This document shows, piece by piece, positions 54,902 to 62,042 of a stretch of 64,000 nucleotides of DNA (position 1 is the first letter of the stretch; each line of letters starts with the position of its first letter). Source of the DNA: Crocinitomix catalasitica ATCC 23190 (GTDB taxonomy: Bacteria; Bacteroidota; Bacteroidia; Flavobacteriales_D; Crocinitomicaceae); NCBI RefSeq assembly GCF_000621625.1, contig NZ_JHXV01000015.1, positions 1 to 64,000 of the forward strand, written 5' to 3'. The notes under the pieces are model-generated. The model ran no database searches and was not told the DNA's origin. It saw only the letters and a program-made list of their open reading frames with translations. Made by a program: the position numbers and the translations under genes.

Positions 54902-56157
54902 CGAATAATATGGACAGGTCCTTTATAAACAGTTCGGTCAGGGTCATTTAATTCAATTACATAATAATAAACGGAAGTTGGTAAATCTTTTCCTTTAAAT
55001 GTTCCATCCCACCATTGCGAAGGTGTAGTATAGTTGACTGCTTTAAAAACGTTTTGTCCAGATCTATCATAAATGTTAACAACCATATTAGGGAAGTTTT
55101 CACTATTTCTAACCCGCCATTTGTCATTGATATTATCACCATTTGGAGAAAATGCTTCGAAAATTGTGACTAGTTCGCCAACGTAAACAACGACACTATC
55201 AGTAGCAAAACACCCGTCATTCTCAACTGTTAAATAATAAATTGTCGTGTTTTCAGGAGAAGAAACTGGTTCATATACATTATCTAAATTAAGTGTTGTA
55301 CCAGGTGTCCAAAGTGGATCACCAACTCCAGACCCGTCTAACGTAGTTTGGTCTCCTCTGTCAATATATTTATCATCTCCTGCTTCAGCCGAAACTGGCT
55401 TGAGTGTGTATGTAATAGGATTAGAGGTTGCTGTTTGCGGACAATTAGACCCACAATCAATTTCAACAAGTAAAGTCCCGTCTTCGGTTAATATTGATGT
55501 GGAGAAAGAGTTTTCATTGTCTTCATAAACAATATCTCCATTGTATATCCAACGATAATTGACAGTGTCAATACAATCTTCTATTGCATATGTTATTGGT
55601 TCATCTTCACCTTGACAAATTTCGTCATTGGCAGATGATATTGAAATTGTTGGGGTAGGAAAATTGACAGCCGTTCCACTGATACTTATATTAAAAGTAC
55701 ATTCTGCGGCGTTTAATGCGCCGTCTTTAGCTCCGTTAACTTGCACATAATAAGTGGTGTTAGGGCTTAATAGTATAACTTCATTTAAATCGAATGCTAC
55801 AGATCCTTCACCACAATTTGAATATGGTGTATATGGCAGGTCATCACAGTCACCTCCAGTTTCAAAAAAGAAAGCTTCTAATTTTTTACCATAGGTTATA
55901 TCTGGGTTAAAAACCAAATCAGTTAGACTAATTGTAACGCCACCACCTAAACTATTAGTTGTAAAAAAATACCAGACAGTGCTAGTTGCAGTGTAGCATG
56001 TAGAGGGGTCGGCAGGACTTGTAGTTGCATCGATTGTACTTCCAGCATATATCTCTCCAGGACACAGCGCAATGGCTGTTTCGCAGCGGTCATTTATTGG
56101 TTGTGCATAACCAGTAAAGAAAAGTGTTATAGAAAGTATTAAGAAAGTATATCTCAC
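54898..56157 (-). CDS. T9SS type B cargo protein
   Basis: 419 residues with a signal peptide (YTFLILSITLFFTGYAQ). N-terminal beta domain (about 20-170) with NDRCETAIALCPGEIYAGST, typical of a Bacteroidetes secreted module rich in cysteines; a middle Ig/PKD-like region (about 175-330); and the C-terminal type B domain (about 333-419, IFEAFSPNGDNINDKWRV ... WWDGTFKGKDLPTSVYYYVI). First gene of the block with PorP/SprF copy 2 and the giant SprB-repeat protein. Likely a surface protein delivered by the same partner. Confidence 0.88.
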   Translation of the reverse strand: MRYTFLILSITLFFTGYAQPINDRCETAIALCPGEIYAGSTIDATTSPADPSTCYTATSTVWYFFTTNSLGGGVTISLTDLVFNPDITYGKKLEAFFFETGGDCDDLPYTPYSNCGEGSVAFDLNEVILLSPNTTYYVQVNGAKDGALNAAECTFNISISGTAVNFPTPTISISSANDEICQGEDEPITYAIEDCIDTVNYRWIYNGDIVYEDNENSFSTSILTEDGTLLVEIDCGSNCPQTATSNPITYTLKPVSAEAGDDKYIDRGDQTTLDGSGVGDPLWTPGTTLNLDNVYEPVSSPENTTIYYLTVENDGCFATDSVVVYVGELVTIFEAFSPNGDNINDKWRVRNSENFPNMVVNIYDRSGQNVFKAVNYTTPSQWWDGTFKGKDLPTSVYYYVIELNDPDRTVYKGPVHIIR

Positions 56158-56187
56158 GTGGCAAAACCATTGATGAATTCAAGTGGG

Positions 56188-56195
56188 TAAAGATA
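56188..56195 (-). promoter_or_regulatory. -7-like element before the SprB/PorP block
   Basis: Minus-strand TATCTTTA, one mismatch to TAnnTTTG, 31 bp upstream of the start codon at 56157. Weak evidence. Confidence 0.35.
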
Positions 56196-56302
56196 ATTAA
56201 ATTTTTCATCGATCTTTTAATCTTTGTTTAAAAAGCAGTTAACACAATTTAATTAAATTCTAAAGAATGATTAATTTCGTCATTTAAAGATAAAATATAA
56301 TC

Positions 56303-57550
56303 ATGGATATAACAAAATACAAAGTTGGAGAAAGATTAATGAAGTACGTACAAGTGGATACCGAAGCGGATCCCAATTCTACTACATTTCCTTCTTCAAT
56401 GAAACAAAAAGATTTAGCAAAAATATTAGTAGAAGAATTGAAGTCTATTGGTATATCGGATGCTGAAATGGATGAGCATGGTTATGTTTTTGGAACAATT
56501 CCAGCAAATACCAAGAAAAGTAATGTGCCGACGGTTTGTTTTTGTGCACATATGGACACTGCTCCCGATGTAACTGGTAAGAATGTGAAGCCTATTTTAC
56601 ATAAAAATTACACTGGCGCACCGATTGTTTTACCAGATGATAATTTACAAGTTATTACTGTAGAAAAGCATCCTTATTTAAAAGAGAAAATTGGTGATGA
56701 TTTAATCACAGCAAGCGGCTTGACTTTATTAGGAGCAGATGATAAAGCAGGTGTTGCTTGTATCATGGCTTATACAGATTATATTATGAACAACCCATCT
56801 GTTGAGCATGGTGTTATTCGAATTCTATTTACGCCGGACGAAGAGGTTGGACGTGGCGTTGAGCATTTAGACATGGAAAAATTAAATGCGGATTATGGTT
56901 ATACATTGGATGGCGGAACTTTAGGTTCGATCGAAGATGAGAGTTTTTCTGCAGATGCTGTTGAGATTTCAATCTCTGGTGTAAGTGCGCATCCAGGATA
57001 TGCGAAAGGTAAAATGGTACACGCAACAAAAGTGGCGGCTGATTTTATAGATTCATTACCAAAAGATAGTTGGTCGCCAGAAACAACTTCTGGTAGAGAA
57101 GGTTTTGTTCATCCAACTTTCATAAATGGTGGAATGGAATCTGTACAGATTGGTTTTATTATTCGTGATCATATTACTTCTAAATTGAAAGAATATGAAG
57201 ATCGATTACAAGCGTTACTAGAAGAAACGGTTGCAAAATACCCAGGTGTTAAATCTACATTTGTAGCTAAAGAGCAATATAGAAATATGAAGGAAATAAT
57301 TAAAGATGTTCCCTTCGTAACTGATTACGCTATTGAAGCAATGAAGCGTGTCGGAGTTGAACCGAAACCGGTTATTATTCGCGGTGGTACGGATGGTTCA
57401 AGACTATCATTCATGGGATTACCTTGTCCGAATTTATTCACAGGAGAAATGGCGATTCATTCTAAACACGAATATTGTAGTGTACAGGATATGGAAAAAG
57501 CTGTTAAAACGATGATTGAAATTTCTAAAATTTGGGAAGAAAAAGCTTAA
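56303..57550 (+). CDS. pepT: Peptidase T (tripeptide aminopeptidase)
   Basis: Cytosolic M20 zinc enzyme that removes the N-terminal residue of tripeptides. Metal ligands and motifs: FCAHMDTAPDVTG (H and D), TLLGADDKAGVACIM, the catalytic/ligand pair in FTPDEEVGRG, and IRGGTDGSRLSFMG. 415 residues, the usual size; the bacterial dimerisation domain (about 205-315, ISGVSAHPGYAKGKMVHA) is intact. Single gene, divergent from the T9SS block. Confidence 0.96.
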   Translation: MDITKYKVGERLMKYVQVDTEADPNSTTFPSSMKQKDLAKILVEELKSIGISDAEMDEHGYVFGTIPANTKKSNVPTVCFCAHMDTAPDVTGKNVKPILHKNYTGAPIVLPDDNLQVITVEKHPYLKEKIGDDLITASGLTLLGADDKAGVACIMAYTDYIMNNPSVEHGVIRILFTPDEEVGRGVEHLDMEKLNADYGYTLDGGTLGSIEDESFSADAVEISISGVSAHPGYAKGKMVHATKVAADFIDSLPKDSWSPETTSGREGFVHPTFINGGMESVQIGFIIRDHITSKLKEYEDRLQALLEETVAKYPGVKSTFVAKEQYRNMKEIIKDVPFVTDYAIEAMKRVGVEPKPVIIRGGTDGSRLSFMGLPCPNLFTGEMAIHSKHEYCSVQDMEKAVKTMIEISKIWEEKA

Positions 57551-57571
57551 TACTTATTAGATTATTTATTT

Positions 57572-57613
57572 AAAAAGGAGGCCAGCCTATTTAATTAAGT
57601 TGGTCTCCTTTTT
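57572..57613. terminator. Shared bidirectional terminator between pepT and the aminotransferase
   Basis: Stem AAAAAGGAGGCCA (57572-57584) / TGGTCTCCTTTTT (57601-57613), with one G-T pair, loop of 16 bases that contains the stop codon (CTA, 57587-57589) of the leftward gene. T-run for pepT on the right and A-run on the left for the minus gene. Confidence 0.85.
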
Positions 57614-58738
57614 AATTTTGTGAATGCTGTCAAGTAGATATTCAATTTCTTGAATTGTATTATAAGATTGAATTGAAACTCTAAAGAAATATTGATTTTC
57701 CAAATTCGTTATAGGTAATTCGATATTGTATTGATTGTATAAAGTGGCCTTTAATAGCTCAGGATTTTCTGACGAAATTGGAACACTAAACATTTGACCT
57801 AAGAAATCTTCATTAATAGGGCATATCGTTTTTCCATTAAGTGCTTTTGCGAATATGGGATAATATTCTAAAATTAAATTCTTGCTATTTTGTTGTGCTT
57901 TTTTCCAGTCGTCAGTTGTAATAAATTCGATTGCTTTTGGTATCGTTAGATAGGCAGAAAAGTCATTCGTGCCTTGAAATTGGTGAAAATCTGTGAATCT
58001 ATTTTCGACTTTGTCAGGGGCGTATCCCCATGATATAACTAAAGGGTCTAATTGTCGCTGTAATTCCTTTTTTACGTATAAGAAGGATGCTCCTTTAGGC
58101 GCCAACATCCATTTATGACAGGCGCCGGTATAAACATCCGGATTAAGTTCTTCAATGTCTAATGGAATGTGACCTGGAACATGAGCTCCATCTATAATTA
58201 TGGTTAAACCTAACGATCTTGCTTTTTGACAAATTTCTTCAACAGGAAAGATTAATGCCGAAGCACTTGTGATATGCGAAATGAAAACAATCTTTGTCTT
58301 ATCAGTTAAACCATTCCAAAATTCTTTCAAAAAGCTTTCTTTACTTTCTATAGGAGTGGAAATTTTTGATTTAATATAATTTGCACCTGCTTTTTTACAA
58401 TAGTAAGTCCAAGTGTAATCCATCGCTCCGTATTCGTGATCAGTTGTCAAAACTTCATCCCCTTTGTTTAGTTCTATGTTTTTGATAACTATATTCAAAG
58501 CTGTTGATGGGTTTGGTGTAAATACGATATTCTCTGCTTGACAATTAATGTATTTTGCAAGGGCTTTTTTAGCGTCGTTAAGTATTATTGGACCTTTGTT
58601 TACAATAAATTGGACAGGATTTCTTTCTAATTCTAATTGCCAATCTTGGTAATTTTTAAATATAGCTTTCGGGCAAGCGCCAAAAGATCCATGATTAAAA
58701 TAATAAGTATCTTGGTCTAGTAAAAATTGATTGCGCAT
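57587..58738 (-). CDS. Class V PLP aminotransferase (isopenicillin-N-epimerase-like)
   Basis: 383 residues. PLP-binding lysine K209 in GACHKWMLAPKG, cofactor aspartate D183 in IIIDGAHVPGH, and the N-terminal YYFNHGSFGACPK motif. This group includes isopenicillin N epimerase, cysteine desulfurase-like and ergothioneine lyase (EgtE-type) enzymes. Substrate cannot be told from sequence; a role in amino-acid or sulfur metabolism is the broad inference. Convergent to pepT; divergent from glutathione peroxidase. Confidence 0.85.
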   Translation of the reverse strand: MRNQFLLDQDTYYFNHGSFGACPKAIFKNYQDWQLELERNPVQFIVNKGPIILNDAKKALAKYINCQAENIVFTPNPSTALNIVIKNIELNKGDEVLTTDHEYGAMDYTWTYYCKKAGANYIKSKISTPIESKESFLKEFWNGLTDKTKIVFISHITSASALIFPVEEICQKARSLGLTIIIDGAHVPGHIPLDIEELNPDVYTGACHKWMLAPKGASFLYVKKELQRQLDPLVISWGYAPDKVENRFTDFHQFQGTNDFSAYLTIPKAIEFITTDDWKKAQQNSKNLILEYYPIFAKALNGKTICPINEDFLGQMFSVPISSENPELLKATLYNQYNIELPITNLENQYFFRVSIQSYNTIQEIEYLLDSIHKIKKETNLIK

Positions 58739-58760
58739 GTTTTGATTTTTTTAGCTGATG

Positions 58761-58788
58761 TTGGTTTGGTTATTAAACCTTAGCTTTG
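58761..58788 (+). promoter_or_regulatory. Promoter of glutathione peroxidase
   Basis: TTG at 58761-58763 and TAGCTTTG at 58781-58788 (perfect TAnnTTTG) with 17-nt spacing. The start codon at 58818 follows after a 29-nt leader. Confidence 0.65.
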
Positions 58789-58817
58789 TGTAATAAGATT
58801 TAATAAACAAAATCAAT

Positions 58818-59339
58818 ATGAAATATTCTTTATTAATTATAATGTTTTCAGTATTGCAGGTTATGGGACAAACAGATATTTATGGATTTAAATTTACTAC
58901 TTTAAATGGTGAAGAGAAAACATTCTCTGAATTTAAAGGTAAAAAAATATTAATTGTAAACACTGCTTCAGCATGTGGATTTACCCCTCAATATGAAGGG
59001 CTTCAGGAGTTACATAAGTTACATGGTGATCAACTTGTAATTATTGGTTTTCCAGCAAACGAATTCGGTTCACAAGAGCCTGGTTCTAATAATGAAATTG
59101 CGGCTTTTTGTCAGAAGAATTATGGTGTCGAATTTTTAATGGCAGAAAAGTCTATTGTAAAAGGAGACGGGATAAGTGATTTGTTTAATTGGTTGACAAC
59201 TACGGAAAATTCAAGCTTTGATGGACCAATCTCATGGAATTTTGAAAAGTTCATGATTAATGAAAAAGGAATGCTAGAAGAGCGATTCAAAAGTAATGTC
59301 TCTCCAATTAGTGAGGAGATTCTAAAATATATTAAATAA
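58818..59339 (+). CDS. Exported glutathione/thioredoxin peroxidase (GPx family)
   Basis: 173 residues with a short signal peptide (YSLLIIMFSVLQVMGQ), so periplasmic. Peroxidatic cysteine C53 in NTASACGFTPQYEGLQ, the tetrad glutamine in GFPANEFGSQEPGSNNE, and the tryptophan in ISWNFEKFMI. A further cysteine in IAAFCQKNYG (about residue 100) is positioned as the resolving cysteine of thioredoxin-type GPx. Detoxifies hydroperoxides using thiols. Has its own promoter. Confidence 0.93.
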   Translation: MKYSLLIIMFSVLQVMGQTDIYGFKFTTLNGEEKTFSEFKGKKILIVNTASACGFTPQYEGLQELHKLHGDQLVIIGFPANEFGSQEPGSNNEIAAFCQKNYGVEFLMAEKSIVKGDGISDLFNWLTTTENSSFDGPISWNFEKFMINEKGMLEERFKSNVSPISEEILKYIK

Positions 59340-59419
59340 TAATCCAATTTAATCAGGAGGTATTGCAAAATTGAATTAATTTTAATGAGAAGCCTTAATA
59401 TAGGTTCTTAAAATTTTGG

Positions 59420-59427
59420 TAAATTTG
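59420..59427 (+). promoter_or_regulatory. -7 promoter element of etfBA
   Basis: TAAATTTG, perfect TAnnTTTG, 37 nt upstream of the etfB start at 59465. No -33 TTG at 17-23 nt. Confidence 0.5.
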
Positions 59428-59464
59428 AACCCTTAAAGATTTAATTTAAATAAATTCAATATAT

Positions 59465-60205
59465 ATGAAACTATTAGTTTGTATTAGTAAAGCACCTGAT
59501 ACGACCAGTAAGATTGATTTTAAAGATAATAACACGGAGTTTAATGAAGCGGGTGTTCAGTTTATTGTAAATCCTTACGATGAATGGTATGCGTTAGTTC
59601 GTGCATTAGAATTAAAAGAAGCGAATGGAGGATCTGTAACAACAATTACTGTGGGTACAGCAGAGGATGATTCTATTATTAGAAAAGCTTTAGCAATTGG
59701 AGCAGATAACGCAGTGAGAGTAGATGCAAAAGCAGAAGATGCTTATTTTACGGCTTTCCAAATAGCGGAATATGCCAAAGCTAATGGTTTTGATATGGTT
59801 CTAACTGGTAAAGAAACAATCAATTTTAATGGCTCGCAAATCGGTGGAATGATTGCTCAATTATTAGATCAACCATTTGTTAGTTTAGCAACAAAATTAG
59901 AAATGAGTGGTAACACTGCGACAATTGATCAAGAAATTGTAGGTGGTTCTGAAATCATTTCTTTGGAAACACCATTTGTTTTAAGTGCTGCTAAAGGAAT
60001 GGCTGAACAAAGAATTCCAAATATGCGTGGTATCATGGCGGCTAGAACGAAACCTTTAGAGGTTATACCTGCTGCAGCATGTGATGCAATGACGAGCTTT
60101 GAAACATTTGAATTACCTGAAGCAAAGTCAGCATGTAAATATGTAGACGCCGATAATGTGGCGGAATTAGTTAGTTTATTGCACAATGAGGCAAAAATCA
60201 TTTAA
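59465..60205 (+). CDS. etfB: Electron transfer flavoprotein beta subunit
   Basis: 246 residues. Beta subunit of ETF, carrying electrons from acyl-CoA dehydrogenases to the quinone pool. Family marks: KLLVCISKAPDTTSKIDF, NPYDEWYALVRALELKE, VTTITVGTAEDD and AIGADNAVRVD (AMP site region), and GMAEQRIPNMRGIMAARTKPLEV near the C-terminus. etfA starts 10 bp after its stop, so they are cotranscribed. Confidence 0.96.
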   Translation: MKLLVCISKAPDTTSKIDFKDNNTEFNEAGVQFIVNPYDEWYALVRALELKEANGGSVTTITVGTAEDDSIIRKALAIGADNAVRVDAKAEDAYFTAFQIAEYAKANGFDMVLTGKETINFNGSQIGGMIAQLLDQPFVSLATKLEMSGNTATIDQEIVGGSEIISLETPFVLSAAKGMAEQRIPNMRGIMAARTKPLEVIPAAACDAMTSFETFELPEAKSACKYVDADNVAELVSLLHNEAKII

Positions 60206-60215
60206 TTAAAAGAAA

Positions 60216-61157
60216 ATGTCAGTATTAGTTTATATAGATACATTGAGTGGTAAAATTGCAAAAAATGCAATGGAAGCTGTTCAATACGGAAGTAAAATTG
60301 GAAGTACTACTGTTGTTACAAATGGTGATATTTCTGAAGGAGAATTATCAAAATTAGGTGCTTATGGAGCATCAAAAGTTTTGGTTAATAAAGCCTTAAA
60401 ATCTAATGATTCAGAACAAATCACAAAATTAGTTGCTAAAGCAGTTGAGAGTACGGGTGCTGAAACAGTTGTTTTTTCTCACGATTTAGTTGGAAGGGCA
60501 GTTGCGCCAAGATTATCTGTTTTATTGAACGCTGGTTTAGTAAGTGGTGCAGTTGCATTACCAAACGATAATGGCCAAGTTAAAGTAAATGTTTTCTCTG
60601 GTAAAGCTTATGGTTTTGTAAATGTTAAAACGTCTAAAAAAGTTATTGCCTTAACTCCTAATTCAGTTGGTGTTGTTCCTGGTTCAGGCGAAGCTTCTGT
60701 TGAGGCTTTTGATGCAGATTTAGGTGCAAGTAAAATAACTGTTAAGGAAATTAAGAAACAAGAAGGTGATATTTTATTACCAGAGGCTGAATTAGTAGTG
60801 TCTGGGGGTAGAGGACTTAAAGGTCCAGAGAACTGGGGAATGATTGAAGATCTTGCAAAGGTTTTAGGTGCTGCTACTGCTTGTTCTAGACCAGTTGCGG
60901 ATATTGGTTGGAGACCTCATCACGAACATGTAGGGCAAACAGGTGTTGCTATTCGTCCTAATTTGTATATTGCTGCAGGTATTTCAGGTGCAATTCAGCA
61001 TTTAGCTGGTGTTAATGCAAGTAAAGTTATTGTAGTTATAAATACAGATCCAGAAGCGCCTTTCTTTAAGGCTGCGGATTACGGTATTGTTGGAGATGCT
61101 TTTGATGTGATTCCAAAATTAACTGAGGAAATAAAAAAATTAAAAGCCGAAAATTAA
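60216..61157 (+). CDS. etfA: Electron transfer flavoprotein alpha subunit
   Basis: 313 residues, the FAD-binding ETF alpha subunit. C-terminal FAD motif is complete: VSGGRGLKGPENWGMIEDLAKVLGAATACSRPVADIGWRPHHEHVGQTG, then GISGAIQHLAGVNASKVIVVINTDPEAPFF. The N-terminal half (VLVYIDTLSGKIAKNAMEAV) is the variable alpha-domain I. Pairs with etfB in fatty-acid or amino-acid oxidation. Confidence 0.96.
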   Translation: MSVLVYIDTLSGKIAKNAMEAVQYGSKIGSTTVVTNGDISEGELSKLGAYGASKVLVNKALKSNDSEQITKLVAKAVESTGAETVVFSHDLVGRAVAPRLSVLLNAGLVSGAVALPNDNGQVKVNVFSGKAYGFVNVKTSKKVIALTPNSVGVVPGSGEASVEAFDADLGASKITVKEIKKQEGDILLPEAELVVSGGRGLKGPENWGMIEDLAKVLGAATACSRPVADIGWRPHHEHVGQTGVAIRPNLYIAAGISGAIQHLAGVNASKVIVVINTDPEAPFFKAADYGIVGDAFDVIPKLTEEIKKLKAEN

Positions 61158-61201
61158 TTGTGTTGGGGGACAATTTGTTGTGATGAATTGTCTGGTAGAT
61201 T

Positions 61202-61792
61202 ATGAAAAAAATTGAACTCAAAATAATAGGTTTATCCTATAGTCAAACACAATCTGGTGCTTACGCTTTGGTTTTGTCTGAGAAAGTAGGTGCGCGAAGA
61301 TTACCAATAATAATTGGTGGTTTTGAAGCACAATCTATCGCTATAGAATTGGAAAAGATGAAACCATCTAGACCTTTAACGCACGATTTATTTAAAACTT
61401 TCGCTGATACCTTTCAAATCCTGATAAAGGAGGTTGTAATTTATAATCTTATTGAAGGTGTTTTTTACGCCAAACTTGTTTGTGAAAGTGATGGAAAATT
61501 AATTGAAATTGATGCTAGAACATCTGATGCCATTGCAATCGGTATTCGTGCTAGTTGCCCAGTTTTTACTTTCGAACATATTTTAAGTTCTGCTGGAATT
61601 CAATTAGAAGATGAAATTGCTGAACATGCTGAAGGAGATGTCGCTGCGGAAGAGAAGGTTGAAGAAAAACCGAAAAATACTTTAGCCGGTGCTAGTTCTG
61701 AAGAATTGAATAATTTGTTAGATGCTGCTATTCAAGAAGAAGACTACGAGCGTGCATCCGAAATTCGAGATGAAATAAATAAAAGAAACTAG
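61202..61792 (+). CDS. Bifunctional nuclease (DUF151) domain with UVR motif
   Basis: 196 residues. BFN/DUF151 domain (about 3-130: YALVLSEKVGARRLPIIIGGFEAQSIAIELE ... IDARTSDAIAIGIRASCPVFT), an acidic linker rich in E and A (about 133-155), and a UvrB/UvrC-type UVR motif at the C-terminus (LLDAAIQEEDYERASEIRDEINKR). The BFN family has reported DNase/RNase activity, and UVR mediates protein contact. It lies 44 bp after etfA on the same strand and may be cotranscribed; a terminator follows. Confidence 0.88.
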   Translation: MKKIELKIIGLSYSQTQSGAYALVLSEKVGARRLPIIIGGFEAQSIAIELEKMKPSRPLTHDLFKTFADTFQILIKEVVIYNLIEGVFYAKLVCESDGKLIEIDARTSDAIAIGIRASCPVFTFEHILSSAGIQLEDEIAEHAEGDVAAEEKVEEKPKNTLAGASSEELNNLLDAAIQEEDYERASEIRDEINKRN

Positions 61793-61830
61793 AAGAACGT
61801 AAAACTTTATGTTCATGTTATTTTAATAAA

Positions 61831-61858
61831 ACCCTGGCTTTATAAGTCGGGGTTTTTG
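61831..61858 (+). terminator. Rho-independent terminator after the etf/BFN genes
   Basis: 10-bp stem ACCCTGGCTT (61831-61840) / AAGTCGGGGT (61844-61853) with two G-T pairs, then TTTT. Lies 38 bp after the BFN stop codon. Confidence 0.8.
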
Positions 61859-62042
61859 TTTTTAAAATTAAAATTTATCTTCAAAAATTATCCTAAATTC
61901 ACTTATTTCACAGAATCACTAACGTTTTAGGGTGATCATCCGTTAATTACCGTAAATAAACGATTTTCTATTGTATTCTGTAACCTTATATACTAGTTTG
62001 AGTATCTTTATAGATTAGGATTTATCGTACAAGGCCGACAAA

